In this document: in pieces, positions 11,905 through 23,737 of the stretch | Layout of the letters: each line of letters begins with the position of its first letter | Position numbering within the stretch: position 1 is the first letter of the stretch | NCBI GenBank assembly: GCA_030374765.1 | Contig: JARGXX010000080.1 | Span: forward strand, 2,046,001 to 2,110,000 | Direction: 5' to 3' | DNA length: 64,000 bases | From: Agarophyton chilense | Lineage: Eukaryota > Rhodophyta > Florideophyceae > Gracilariales > Gracilariaceae | The notes under the pieces: model-generated | Database searches by the model: none | What the model was told of the DNA's origin: nothing | What the model saw: the letters and a program-made list of their open reading frames with translations, nothing else | Made by a program: the position numbers and the translations under genes

Positions 11905-14900
11905 TCAACTACAAAACCAAAAGCAGTTGCGCAACATTCGCTGCAGAATAGTAGAAAACTTAACTGCGAAAGAGTTTTGGATCGGAATTCTAAAAACATT
12001 TCCAGGTTTCAAAAGAAAGGGGATCCTGCGAAAGCTGTAGATATCATAGATATAAACAAGTCCTTGGAGAAGATAAACAAGTGAGAGAGAACTTGGTGTT
12101 GTTGGTTTCGTAAGGTAATAAGAATTTTGTACTGTATCAACAAAGTAGGTTCGTTTCTCCTTTCTCTTCTTCTTCTGCACGGTCTGTTCTATGACCGATA
12201 TCTGGTTCGACAACATACATACTCGCTTTATCGAAAGTCCACGGAACACTTGTCCTTCGCTCTGATTACCTGTTCGAAATATCTGTCCTTGCTCGCCCTT
12301 TTTCAAGATCTTTGTTGCCCATTGAATCAGGCAAAGAAGATTGTTCTCCCCTAAAAAAGCATGCTCAAAGAAGAGCAAATTTTTCCTGTACTACACAAAA
12401 ACCTCGTTTTCCTCGAATCCCTGAAAGTGTGCAGCACAAAGGCAAGCGGATCTAGTGTTCTCATGCAACTGATGCATAACACTGCAGCTGTATCTGGTGA
12501 CGTACTGGTCATTAGCTTTTTCATCAAGAAGTCGTGCCCATGCTTTACCATCTTTATGTCTCCCAATCTGCAAAGTAATTGTGGCTCTGGACGCTACGGC
12601 GTCCCTCAGGTCTTTTCCACTTCTTTCGTAGTAGCTCAGTTACAGCCTTCGGATGCTATGATTGACAGCTTCTGAAAAAGAAGAATACTTGAAATTCTTC
12701 TGAGATGACAGAGTGTAAATCCTTCGACTTTTGGAGCTGAACTTCTTCGCATAAGACTCTGTCTTTGACGTACATTAGCTTCAAGGAGAGAAAGTTCAAG
12801 GCCATATCTATAACAGTAAAGTTACACCGCCTCCTTCAGCCTCACGTTCTCCACGACAAACGCAGAAAACCTGGATTTAGAATTATAGCTCCTATTTATA
12901 CAGCCAACAGAGTTCTCGATACTCCATTGTGATACTAGCGCAAGAGGTCCACAAGATCTGACAGATTCTTCAAGGTGCAGGAGAAGATGATATACAAATT
13001 GCATAGTTCTTGTCTGTCTGGTTTGTACTGGAAGCAAGATTGTACAAAGTGGTGCGAAAATCGGTGAGCAAGCGACCCTACGGTAGCTACGTCTTTTTCG
13101 GACAAAATCCACCAGGAAAGAATCTGGCAGAGATCCACGAAAAGCTTCCATCCCGTCAAAAGATTCGAGAGAAGAATGCTTTCAAGGACTACGAAGCTCA
13201 GTTGAAATACGAATGCCTTCCATTTTGTTCCTTTTTAACTCTTGCGGTCTTCCAGACCTCTTTGAAATCTGATTCGATCATCGAAACAACGCCCTGCCTT
13301 GAGCAACCTCTCATTCAGTGTTTTAAGATTGTTTTTGTCTTGCTTGGCGAACATCGGAGAGCCTTCCTTTGTCTTCTCACCGAGCCAAATGGATACCACG
13401 TCTGGGGCAATGTTCTCAAACAAAAGATGAAGAGTGTCGATTGGAAAACTTCTGAATGGAGAGATGAGCGGCATACGCTCTATCAAAGCGCTGATAAAAT
13501 CAGATTGAACCCCGATATCTTTACATCCGAGATTGAGTTCGAGCTTGTTTAAGTGCTCAGAATGATTCTGTAAGTCTTTCATTGACGTAAGAATCTTTTC
13601 TTGGTCCCGGGGAGGCCATAACCTTGGATTCCACAACTTCTTTTTCCTTCGCTTTCCTCTGTCGTTTGGGAAAACATCAGTGGGGTAGCAGACATGATTT
13701 TATGTGGCATCAAAGGTACCTTTGATCGTGCAGAATATGCAAGGTACGAGAGCATTGTAGCCATGGAGGTTCGTCAATTTGTTCAACGCAGCCAGGTCTC
13801 CTTGAACGAAGAGAAGGTGAACCCGGATTTTGCGCTCGACAGCATCCCCTATTTTCACGGTTTTACCTCTCGCCAAATCCTTTAACTCCATTAAAATTGG
13901 TCGCAAGAAAGAAACAGGATTCTCTGGTGCGTTTGGACCAGGTATTACAGATACTGGAAGAATGATACTAACCTTGAAACGTTCGGAGGGTGGCAGATTA
14001 AGAATCAAAAGTACGACAGGCCAATAGTTATACTCACTGTTTTTGAATGCCAATACTCCATCAGTCGACAAAGATAGTAAAAGAACGTGCTTAACCATTT
14101 TCGTACCACCAAGCTCTACGACTGCCTCTTGGAAGCGCTTCCCCGAAACAAAATCTTCGAAGTGTTTCTTTGACCGGTCTTGACTTTTGCTTCTTTCCAA
14201 CGCATCCTGAAAGTAACAAAACAGCACAGGACCCCACACATTACTCATAATTTGGGCGCGAAGACGATCCCATATCGTAGTATGGCAGTATTGCGACACC
14301 GTTGCTGGATGCACTAGACACCGCTTGTGTTGACAGGAACGTTCGGTTTCGTGATCAGTAGTATCTATCGCTTCATGCCCTTTTTATAAGAACGGCAGAA
14401 GATCAAACTGTACGAATGACTCTCGAACTAAGGCCTTCGTAATTCGTCCCAAGATGAAAAAGAGGCATCTCGATCACGCAACATATCATTCATCATGGAG
14501 ACAGTAGTTCTTCCATGTTTCAATGCAAAAGCCAAGACGAAAGAATGATTCTCCATAAACTCAAGGAGCTGGCATTCTGGTAGGCTTTTCATGGCCTTCC
14601 TCTCGTCTGATTGGTTTAGTAAAGAAACGATTTCAGTTTTGTTGAAGTCATCTGACCTTTCCAACTCTAGAGCTTTCCTGATTGACACACTTCCTGACCT
14701 ATATGAATCCAAATGTATGGAGCACGAGTAGGATGAACTCTGGTTTGGCACTGCCGAATCTATTGAACTGCATGGCTGCGGCATGTCATCCAAATGGAAC
14801 TTCTGAGTATCAGGACGTGATCTTCGGAAGTTACTAATGAGTCCCTGTTCGAAATGTTTTGTAATTGAACGTTTCAAACTGTCCTCAGGAATCTGGGCGG

Positions 14901-15265
14901 GAGGCGTTAATGAAGTGCGAGAAGAACTCAAACTGTTTTCAGAAGAAGAGGTGGATGTGCAGATACTATTAGCTCTCTGTGTTGGTTGAATCGCTCGTGG
15001 CGCTCGGCGGTTCAAATGGGACTCCAGTCGAGGAGATTCGCCGTAGTGCCGGAAAGCGGTCAGGCGACTAATGACTTTCCCAAAAAAACGGACAGTGACT
15101 TAGCTTTGAGCAACGGTAGCCGGTAGAAGACATCTGTTCACAATTTGGAACGGCTGGAACGGTGATGAGATAACAGAGTTGATGGAGGATTGAAAAGAAA
15201 ATGTAATAGAGTTCACTCACATAGCGTGCACGAGCACGCGATTGAACGTCGAGAAACTTTCCCAT
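11905..15265 (-). pseudogene. Decayed CACTA-type tnp2 transposase
   Basis: Reading leftwards, a Ser-rich N-terminal part with HYGESPRLES lies at 15110-14428. The tnp2 core at 14314-13700 contains LSTDGVLAFK, WPVVLLILNLPPSERFK, PGPNAPENPVSFLRPI and HLLFVQGDLAALNK followed by PCIFCTIKG. A later segment at 13636-13235 has RSFPIDTLHLLFENI, the segment at 13151-12822 has LHLEESVRSCGPL, and a C-terminal tail runs 12573-11905. These follow the usual order of tnp2 proteins of CACTA (EnSpm) DNA transposons, which cut and paste the element. The core Asp lies in STDG. Stops and frame changes separate all segments, so it cannot encode an active protein. A GTGAGT near 15226 could be a decayed splice donor. 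I did not find convincing terminal inverted repeats. Confidence 0.8.
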
Positions 15266-15499
15266 TTTTCAGTTCGGTGATTCCAGTATGGCCGTCACTT
15301 GCACTTTTCAGCTCGGTAGAACTGCTCTTCAGTTGATTTTCATGATCTTGTCGTCAAATCCTCGAGTCGCCATCTCCAACAAACCCGAGATTATCTCACT
15401 ACTGATATCAGCAGATCTCTATTAGGACATCTTACCTTTCTCAACTCATTTTCATTCTTCGTTCTGGCACCGTGCAAAGTGTATTTCTAGAGCATCCTC

Positions 15500-16386
15500 A
15501 CGAAAATGGAGGCCGAGGAAAATTTTTCGTCGGAGAGTCGTTGGAACAAGCGATTGAAGATTTTAACTCCCACTCACCATCTGGAGAAGAACCCATCCCA
15601 CATCTGCCTTGATCCGGAAGAGCCTATTAGTATCGTGTTCTGAAGGCTGCTAGTGCGGAGATTGACGCGTCTGATGTTCTCCATCGATAATATGGAAAGT
15701 ACACTCTGCAAGAGATTGAGCAACTGTTCTCTAAGAGGAATTATGAACCCGAAACCGAGTTGAGGCGTATGATGGAGGCACTCGCTGATCAATTTGAGCA
15801 TCTGCAGACAACGAAGTGCCTGTGGAGTACGCATTAAGCAATCCAGACAAAGCTCGTAAACAAAAAGCCCGCCACGGTGAGGTCTAAACAAGACCAATGT
15901 AGACAGCAAAACATCAGGAATGGTATCGAAGCGGAACCCAGTGCGCGTAAAATTGAGAAGAGAGAACCAAACAGAGCACGAGTGAAACGAATGATTGCTG
16001 CTCGAAAGGAGAAAGCAAAGCATCGCAGAAAACCTTACAGCATGCATTTGAACTTGTTGAATGCGGATGATTCCTCTTCGTCGCACGGAGAGCATGAGAG
16101 TTCTGTTGTTACATGTCCGCGTCATGTAGTTACGGAGGAGCAGATGTATGTTCAACTTGGAAGGAAGCGCCGTCTTCAGAAACCCATTCGTGATGATCGA
16201 TCTTCACAAGAGCAGAGACGCAAAAAGCACAAGCAGACAAGAAAGTATGGGAGTCGCCAACTTCAGAGTTCCAATTCAATCTCTATTTCTATCTCAGATC
16301 GGTATGAGCTTGCAGGTAATCGATTATTGTCTGAAAACTCCAGTGATGAAGGCACAGATGATGAAAATCAGTCCTCGGCTAAATAA
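15500..16386 (+). pseudogene. Arg/Lys-rich, Ser-rich ORF, unrecognised
   Basis: A broken plus-strand frame starts near 15505 and becomes continuous at 15877-16386 (169 codons). The upstream part, read through two stops, has EIEQLFSKRNYEPETELRR and looks helical. The open part is rich in Arg, Lys, Gln and Ser, with ARKEKAKHRRK and a C-terminal acidic tail NSSDEGTDDENQ. This resembles a nuclear low-complexity or gag-like protein, but I recognise no domain. The minus strand also has a long frame (15574-16155), which I regard as the shadow of this one. Confidence 0.35.
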
Positions 16387-16959
16387 ATTGTAGCTCTTAA
16401 GACGCCTATCAATACTGTGAGGAAAGCTATTAGATGCGGTTCGTCAAGAGGATGATATCATTGAAAAAGCGCCGGAAATAAAGAAGACCAAGCCTGCCGT
16501 GAAGAAGCCATGACCTTCCATGCTAAGAGCTGCTGCAACTGAAGAGCAATCGAGCGAAAGATTGCTGACAGAAACACACCGAAAGAGATATAAAGGACCA
16601 CATGTTGCTCACTCAAAGCACTCCGAACACTGTGAAACATCGAAATATGATTAGAGGTCATCGAGATATGATCCATTTACTTCTGATTTGTAGTAATAGC
16701 AAAGTGTGAATAATTTAGGTATATTTCTGCAATGATTCATTTTGAACTCAAAGACTTCTCGATAATGATCTGCAGTATAACCATTACGAAGAGTCCAGAA
16801 AAGTGCTTTTGGGCAGGATTTTTGCTCTTCCAAGGAGTTTTAAATCTCATAAAGCAAACCCGGTCAGTTCCTGAAGTTAACGAAGGCAAAGTCCACATTG
16901 TACTCCAAGCTCTTTTTGCATTGTAATCAGCTTTCATTTCTTCGCAACACCAAAATTCG

Positions 16960-17720
16960 TTAAAGTGGAACAAAGTTATTGAACCGCTCCATTTGTACAA
17001 GAGCTACTATGACCGAATTTCTTGACAAAGAACTGAAGCAGCAATTGCCTAATGTCGTGATAGGATCAATCACTGGCGGTTTATCCATCAAATTGCAGTT
17101 CGTATCGCTACGGAGCACCGACGCCAGGTCGAATCGAAACCCATCCACACCCATTTCGTGCGTCCTGTACGAAACAATATCACAGAAAAGGTTTCGCACA
17201 ATCGTATTGTTACAATTAAGCGTATTTCCACACCCGGAGATATTCACAAGCGTCTTGCCGTTATCCTCCGTAATTTAGCACGTCGTGGGTGCCAATTTCT
17301 CCATGCCACGAAAACCGTGTCCAACATAGTTCTCATCCATTTCAGCCGTGTGGTTGTGCACCAAGTCCAGAGTCACCTCAATATTTCTAGATGAAGTGCC
17401 CACACCATTGTTCGAAACTGTCCTTTGACTGCAGCTGCTGAGCTACCATTGGTCCTGCACCAGTTCACACGCCCAGAACGTTTAGGTATAGTATGACGAT
17501 CCAGAATGGCTGAAAAGCTACCCGCCTTGTTCACATATTCACCGCCCGTCTTTCTTGAGAAGCCTCGTCCATGAATATCGAATCCTCCCAAGCAAGGTTG
17601 GTTTTCGCACAGCAAAGCAGTGTTCCAGTGCGCGAGGGTGTTCCGGTATTTCGGTATACGGCTTGAGGGGGACGCGAAAAGTACAATTGTCAAACTGTAG
17701 TTGGTGCGTATCGATGGACA
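16960..17720 (-). pseudogene. Isoamylase / glycogen-debranching enzyme relic
   Basis: Isoamylases hydrolyse alpha-1,6 branches and shape starch granules in plants and algae. Reading leftwards, DIHGRGFSRKTG corresponds to the usual YEMHVRGFT block. VKGQFRTMVWALHLE corresponds to the segment before region I, and after a frame change LVHNHTAE is catalytic region I. NISGCGNTLNCN and GVDGFRFDLASVL (region II, with the catalytic nucleophile Asp) follow. A stop breaks the stretch between regions I and II, and the region expected to carry the acid/base Glu has lost similarity. The piece corresponds to about a third of a 750-800-residue enzyme. It ends near 16960, and neither the N-terminal carbohydrate-binding part nor the C-terminal part is recognisable. 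Confidence 0.85.
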
Positions 17721-17780
17721 CGAAATTTGGATATCGCAAGTTGATGATCTGCAACTTCGTTTCTTCGAAAGTTAGAAAAA

Positions 17781-18623
17781 GTGCGATCAGTCCTTCACGT
17801 CAGGCTTGTTCCAGAAATGGCACGGAAACATACGATAGCAATGCCTGATGAGTTCCTCTGTATCGAACACCCAGTTTCAAAGTGCCGGGTGGAACAAGGT
17901 GTTACTGGTCAGCAATATGGTCATCGTTGTGTATTTTGTCGAAAACCCATTCATGATATCTGTGGTATGCCGCTTTCTTCAAACAAAGGAGAAGTGGAAG
18001 AAGGGTACGGTGTATTCCGTTTGTGCAGCAGGTGCTTCGAAAAAGAATCACTGAGCCACAGTTCACAACACGGTACAGGCTCGACTAAGATCATCGAAAC
18101 TGATTCGAGCCATTCCAAAAGCACTGTTTCTGACATTGAAGAGCACTTCTGCGTTCCGAATGATTTGGTACCGCACGGGACGAAATGTTTCACGATGAAC
18201 ATCGATCGGGTTCCAGAATATGATACAATGACAAAACTAACAGCCCATAAGATAAAAACCGCGAAAACCTGGCTCCAAAACTCATCAAATCTCCGCACTG
18301 AAAGAACCGCGTCTCTTTTTTGTCTTGGAGTTTCTAAATCCGCAATGAAGAAGAGGCTGTTTAGAAGCAAGGAATGTAAAAGAGGAAAAGAAAATAAAAG
18401 CCGAAGGGCTAAGTATAAACAGAATAAAACCAAAGTGAGAAACAACGAAGCCAATAAATTTGTTTGTTGTGACAAGAACCCTGACTCTCTGATGCGGTAC
18501 GAGAATTACATCTCCACTCTCGAACACGGTACAACACCAGAAGGTGAAATTCGTATTTTTCAGGTAAACCATACTTTTCAGATAAAAACGTGGTACCATA
18601 CATGGATACCAAACAGTTCTTAG
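17781..18623 (+). CDS. Cys/His-rich basic protein, 280 codons, unrecognised
   Basis: This is the longest uninterrupted frame with a plausible protein in the window. Near residues 45-85 it has a cluster of Cys and His: HRCVFCRKPIHDICG, then LCSRC, the spacing of a small zinc-binding fold of RING/PHD/BED type. The middle is acidic to neutral. Residues 190-225 are very basic (KKRLFRSKECKRGKENKSRR), suggesting nucleic-acid binding or nuclear import. Start is the first ATG of the open frame; an in-frame ATG at 17817 is equally possible. It lies between an isoamylase relic and a transposase relic on the opposite strand, so an element-encoded zinc-finger protein or transposase N-terminus is the leading guess, without a family match. 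Confidence 0.5.
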   Translation: MRSVLHVRLVPEMARKHTIAMPDEFLCIEHPVSKCRVEQGVTGQQYGHRCVFCRKPIHDICGMPLSSNKGEVEEGYGVFRLCSRCFEKESLSHSSQHGTGSTKIIETDSSHSKSTVSDIEEHFCVPNDLVPHGTKCFTMNIDRVPEYDTMTKLTAHKIKTAKTWLQNSSNLRTERTASLFCLGVSKSAMKKRLFRSKECKRGKENKSRRAKYKQNKTKVRNNEANKFVCCDKNPDSLMRYENYISTLEHGTTPEGEIRIFQVNHTFQIKTWYHTWIPNSS

Positions 18624-18719
18624 TTGAAGGAACTCAAATGCGACCAATACAGAATTATCTATTTCCTATCCGGAGAGAGAATGCTCATCGGGAACAAGTA
18701 GGGCAAAATTTCGTAGTCT

Positions 18720-19560
18720 TATGAGTTCGTCTGTTGTAGCACCATGACGTCATCTGCAGACCACTCGTCGGGATTGGACTTGTGGTTCATTTCTGCGGCC
18801 TTACCAAGAACCCACCACAAAAGGTAATCTCGTACCTCTGGACATCCACTGTTGCTCACTGATGCCTATAGTATCCAATTGTGCGACTGTGTTATTCTTC
18901 AAGTTGGCCTTTTGCAATTGTGCTTCTTTGCAAAGTCGAATGCAACTCTCTTACAAGCTGTGCCCATTATTTTATTTGTATTCTTGTTGTACATGACCAG
19001 TCTGCAGCAGTGGAGCTTCAATGCTGTGGCATGAATTAATTCCGCTCTTTACTGCTCCAGCGCCTTGTCATCTTGACGTTTAGTAGCTTCAATTCCGTAA
19101 AAGGTGAAGTCTTTCACCATTCTCACATAGAGATAAGTGTAACAAAACCAATCAGACCCTTTTGAAAACGGCTTTGGGAGGTGTAGATTGATGAAAGATA
19201 GAATCGTCCACTCCAATTGAGCCTCCACCATCTTTCAGATGTGAGGCCATTATATACTGGTGATTTCGTTACGCCAATCTAATCTCTCAATGACTGGAGC
19301 AATTTGATCTCTAGATGACTAAGGTCTTAGTAGCTGGCACTTCGATAGGCGGGACTTCCTGTCTGACGGTGTTCTATGGTTCTGCTTCACGCGGCATGTG
19401 TTGATCTTGATAGAAAAACGATAAGACATGTATATCACGATTCTCACAATAATAAGCCATATGATCTTTGGAACCGAGGATAATAGGAAGAAATGGTTTG
19501 GCCGTCGTTGACAGGCAATACTGATTATACGGTCCCAGGCTCACAAACCAAAAGGTCAAG
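18720..19560 (-). pseudogene. Possible transposase relic with CENP-B/Tc5-like HTH texture
   Basis: Several minus-strand segments look protein-like but change frame: 19559-19374, 19231-19049 (ending GIEATKRQDDKALEQ), and a segment near 18990-18890 with ACKRVAFDFAKKHNCKRP. The last resembles the CENP-B-type helix-turn-helix of pogo-like transposases, in which a similar VRRLAYEFAEKN pattern precedes a DNA-binding helix. A further stretch near 18850-18750 has LLWWVLGKAAEMNHK. No DDE catalytic core is visible. A piggyBac origin was considered for the 19374-19559 part and is no better supported. Confidence 0.3.
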
Positions 19561-20300
19561 GGGGACGAACTAAAACTGAAAGGTCACCTGCACAAATTTA
19601 GAAAAAGCTTTCCGTACAAGGTTAGAGTAGAAATGGTTGAAGCCCTTCTGTGTCTGGTCAAAGACAGTTCGACACAGGCCCGAGTTGGAATGTTAAGAAC
19701 CGCCGTGCTTTTCAGACTTTTGCAAAGCTCTGCTGACACAGGCGTCAGCAATTTGTGTAGGAAAATGCTGCAAACACCACAGTGGCGCCACTATTCAAGC
19801 CATCATCGCCAGTTTGAAGGGGGGAAGGTTTTGAACAGGATAGCACAGTCTGCCCGAAAGAAAGCTTCAATGCGCGACTTTGTTCATCCAACCAAAGATG
19901 CAACGTGACGGACTCCACGTCCAACTGGGGGGTGAGAACGCAACGACCGGTGGTGGATGCCAGCAAGAAACCCATGCCTTACATACCACGTTACATCCCA
20001 AACTAGGTTCCACCGCCCTCCTATTGTTGCAGCCCATCACCGCTTAGCGCCTCAAACGCGCCTCTCGCTTCCTCTAGTGAATGCTCATAATTGAGCACAG
20101 GTTAACTAAGCAATCTTTCTGCGGCCGTTGGAATTCGAAATATTTCTCAACACTAAAGAGAATCATTTCTCTTGAAGCCAAGGCAGCCTGCGCCATCAGA
20201 CGCCACCCTTCAAGCTTTGCAGTTCATCGGTTTGGATGATTGCCGGAGATGACGGGTGGAACCAGTCTATATAAACCTTGCAACATCCCGGAAATGCTAG
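19561..20300. other. No supported gene
   Basis: A 91-codon plus frame at 19633-19908 and an overlapping minus frame at 19745-19975 are the only open stretches; neither shows a recognisable motif. I see no repeat or RNA gene here. Confidence 0.35.
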
Positions 20301-20312
20301 CGTTAGTTACGC

Positions 20313-21517
20313 GATGTCACCAACTTTGAGGAAATTGAACAAATCGCAGAACGAACTTACGGTCAGGTGGCGATGGGGCGTGATCGACGATCCGTTGAGA
20401 TCGTCGCCCTCGATAAATTGCGAATTTTTCAAGAGCGGGAGGGCTTCCCCGTGACAGGTATCAGAAAGTTGAAAATGTTGAGGTCCCTGTGCCACGAAAA
20501 CATCGATAGTCCGAAGGACAATTTTACCGGTCAAAACAAATACCGGCGTTGCAACCGCGACCTCTTTGTTGCCTTCGTTGCAAAACTTTAAGCACGAAAC
20601 GTGCGAACGAATTTCATTTGTCGTGCACAAGCTTGTGACCTCTTGGAATGTGTTCTGCCGCCATCTTGGGTAAGACTCACTGGAGCACATGCTCGCTCCG
20701 TACGTCTTGTTCGACAGCAACACCCTAACCTACCACGCTCTCGAACGCCGCGAGGAAGGCTACGCCCCTTTATCGCAATCTACCACATTTGCCAAACTAA
20801 AACCGTAATTATTGGCAGCGAAACAAGCATGAGATTTATACGGTGTTTGAGTATGTATACCACGCCCTCACGGGCTTTATGAACACCTTGGGAATACATT
20901 TCTCTGAGGCGCAGGTAAAAATGTATGCTAAACCATTCCTGTGAGGGTTGTAAGACTTTCACAAACGTGAAGTTCTTCATCGTAATATCAAAGGATCTAA
21001 CTTACATATTGATAATAACAACGAAAACCTCAAGATTGCCGATTTCGGCATTGCTAGTACATTCAATGACCAATTGAAGCTTTACACAAATTGCGTCATC
21101 ACCTTGGAGTATCGGTTCCCCGACCTGTTATGGGAGGCCGAAGAATTTGGCCTGGAAATTGACATATAGTCAGTGAGGTGTCTCATCGTAGAGCTTTTAA
21201 CCAAAAAGCCTCTGTTCCCAGAAAAAGACGAGCCTTAGCTGCTGGAATTCATGTTAAGCGTGCTTTGCTGTCCAACGAAGAGCACGTGGCCGGGTTGGCA
21301 GCAACTCAGTCTGGGTCATACCGCCAAAATAGAGGCTTACGCACCGCAACTGCGTCACATACTGAGGCATCTCACTCCGGCTGCTTTAAATATCACTGAA
21401 TGGATTCTGAAACCAGAGCCCATACGACGGCTATCGGTACTTGAAGCTTTGAATCAGGAATGGTTCTCTTCAGAACGATATCCCAACTCCAGGGAAGAGC
21501 TTCCAAAGTATCGTTGA
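20313..21517 (+). pseudogene. CDKC/CDK9-12-type protein kinase relic
   Basis: This family phosphorylates the RNA polymerase II C-terminal domain with a cyclin partner. The N-lobe is at 20313-20590: NFEEIEQIAERTYGQV is the glycine-rich loop region, VALDKL has Asp where the ATP-binding Lys belongs, and EREGFPVTGIRKLKML is the PITAIRE-like helix. Similarity resumes near 20823 with YTVFEYV, HRNIKGSNL (catalytic loop, HRD Asp changed to Asn), KIADFGIAS (DFG), CVITLEYRFPDLL and SVRCLIVELLTKKPLFPEKDEP. It ends with WILKPEPIRRLSVLEALNQEWF near 21475. In-frame stops lie between FEYV and HRN (two), at DI-stop-SV replacing Trp, and after DEP. An unrelated stretch of about 230 bp (20592-20820) sits between N-lobe and hinge, either an insertion or a decayed intron. 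Loss of both key residues confirms it is dead. Confidence 0.88.
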
Positions 21518-21793
21518 ACAAATGAATTTCAAGCAAAGCAGAGACGAAAGGAAGCCCGATGAAGCTATTGAAATGCTAGTCTTCAAAGACACCGAAGATA
21601 TCATCCAAATCTTCTGAATCTGAGCTGTCCACTTCATGAACTGGTGCGGCGTGTATTTTGTGGATTGTATTTTCGTCTGCCGACACCTCGGGACGTGTGA
21701 TTTAGGCTATATTTTCCCCCATGGTATACTCCGCATCAAACCTTTCAGAACAAATTGCATCGGGGTGTTCTCTTTGCAGAGAAACACAGCGAT

Positions 21794-22565
21794 TTATCGG
21801 GTGAGGGACAAAGTCGTTTTCCTTACCACTTTGATTGTGTTTGAAATGGTTTGCCCTTCGTTTGTTACTTTACTCGACGCGGTATCTCTTTGAATTGAGC
21901 TCAACTGTGGTGTTGATACAGCTGCCGTGTTGGCGAAAGTGACGGTCATGGAAATCGCATAAGCCCACGTCGTTATTCTCTCGTACAGTGATTTGCCTTC
22001 ACTGATTTGGATATTTTTTTGTTCACTGCACAACTCTCTTCTTTTACTTGGAACTGGTGCGAATAAGGTCTTGGTCGTGTCAACATTTTTAGGTAGACTG
22101 CTGTTTAGAGGCATCGTCTTGAGTTCAATGGAAAACACGCCAGAGGATTTTTGTTCAACACGACTTCCTTGTAACGATTCATTTTCTGTTCTGAGGTCTT
22201 CGTTGTTTCTGTCTTCCCCTGAACTTGAATTAGGCAGATTTTGCTTTTCAGGTGAAGAGGTTTGAACAAACAATAGCAGCTCGATTTCGAGTATCCCTCC
22301 TTGCAATTGTTTGAATATGTTCTTTTCCAGCACGTGTAATCGCGATGGAATGGAAAGCATTGTGCCAGCGAATGGAAAGAAGTAGGAACGACCCACGAGC
22401 TTAACAGTGACCTTTTCTGCAGCTGGTGGGACTTCTGTGCCCACTAGATCGTTGTAACGAATTTTAAGAGACAAGAGGCCCCCATGTGTAACGCTCGACA
22501 GAGCCAGGGGTATGGCTGTGAAAGATTTTGGTTTTTTTGTTATCTTCGAATCAACTGCGTTTCGT
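21794..22565 (-). CDS. Unrecognised conserved-looking ORF, about 255 codons
   Basis: One frame is open from about 22562 to 21794, with TTG near 22474 or an upstream exon as possible starts, since no ATG opens it. The N-terminal half looks globular: SLKIRYNDLVGTEVPP followed by KVTVKLVGRSYFF and LHVLEKNIFKQLQGG, a beta-rich pattern. The second half is Ser/Asn-rich and less ordered. I recognise no family. The absence of an ATG suggests either that a 5' exon is missing or that the gene is a truncated relic. Confidence 0.4.
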
Positions 22566-23356
22566 ATTTAAGCCCACGCCACGTGTCCTTGGATCTTTCT
22601 GAGAATTCGACGTACTTATCTTAACTTTCTGAAGTAGAACCCGTGCCTGTGCTGATTGTGGTTTCGATACATCAGGCGGTTAAACGTTCTATGTTCCAGA
22701 ATTCTCACGGGATGTGTCTCCACGCCAAGGAGCTGCCACAGTCGGACCCGCAAGTGATCCATCGTTGCTGACCAGGGTTTGAGCCAATGCTTTCTTGTGA
22801 CCTGTTCGCTTTAGTTTTGTACTCTATTATATGCGCATGTGTTGCAGATGTCGAACTTTACTGAAAGAAGGTCCACACAATTGACAAACAAGAGCAACGA
22901 CAGAACATGGACACAGACTGCTTGCTAAACACAACCAACCATTGGCATTCAACAGATATGTAACTGGAGAGAGACAACGCGCCGAATTTGTAGTTCTGTA
23001 CTATGCATGTGGAGAGTATAAACTGGTATGTTTCAAAGGCTATATTCTTGGTCCACAAAACAGACGACGATATACGAATATTTGTGCTAAACTTCGACGC
23101 CGTAGACGACGATTTACTGAGAGACTCAGAGCCCTCCCGAAACGCTACGTGCAACGCTATCGGGTTGATTGTGCGTCTAAGTACTACCAGAATTTCACAC
23201 GCGATCTTATATCCTTGAACATGTAGATATAATTTCCGTAAGCACTGCATCAGCTTTTCTTCATTGGAGAGAATTATCGTGATAACTACATCAACCTATC
23301 TTGTCGCAAAACATAACTGATATCATCATCGTGTTCTTAACCATCATAATTCAACA

Positions 23357-23737
23357 ATGTTGAAAGCAAAAAAGGACAAGCATCCCCAACCACCGAAAAC
23401 CATGAAAGCATGGCGACCCGAAGCCGTATATCTAAAGATACGATTTGAAATGGCTTGTCCTTCACTGAAGCCCATGCCGAAACAAATGGTTGAAGATGCT
23501 GTTCATTCTGCTGTCACAAATATGTAGGGAATAGTTGGCGGAGCGGCTTTGACATACGAGTTTTTCACGTTTTATTTCATGGAAGATCGTGTCGATGTTA
23601 TATTCATACTCTCACAGCACCATCAGAAAGTGTGGGTGGCCATAATTATGCAGGCTACTTTCAAAGATTTCGCTGTGCGACTGGTGGTTGAGCGATCATC
23701 GTCATTCATCTTCTCGCTTTTTGATGAAAACCTCTGA
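23357..23737 (+). pseudogene. RNase P/MRP subunit, Rpp14/Pop5-like, with one internal TAG
   Basis: Rpp14 and Pop5 are small protein subunits of RNase P and RNase MRP, which trim tRNA 5' ends and pre-rRNA in the nucleus. From the ATG the frame runs 127 codons. The core AVYLKIRFEMACPS, MVEDAVHSAVTNM and GIVGGAALTYEF matches the beta-alpha-beta pattern of the family, and VDVIFILSQHHQKVW and FAVRLVVERSSSFIFSL match its later strands. Length fits the usual 110-165 residues. A single TAG at 23525-23527 (codon 57) interrupts the otherwise complete frame, and nothing else looks damaged. A recent pseudogene, a readthrough case or a sequencing error are all open. It lies about 0.4 kb from the DDX23 pseudogene, converging with it. 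Confidence 0.7.

Noticed and set aside
15574-16155. 193-codon minus-strand frame as a gene
   Set aside because: It lies opposite the Arg/Lys- and Ser-rich plus-strand ORF. Its Leu/Ser/Phe-rich composition is what the complement of such codons produces, so I treat it as a shadow.
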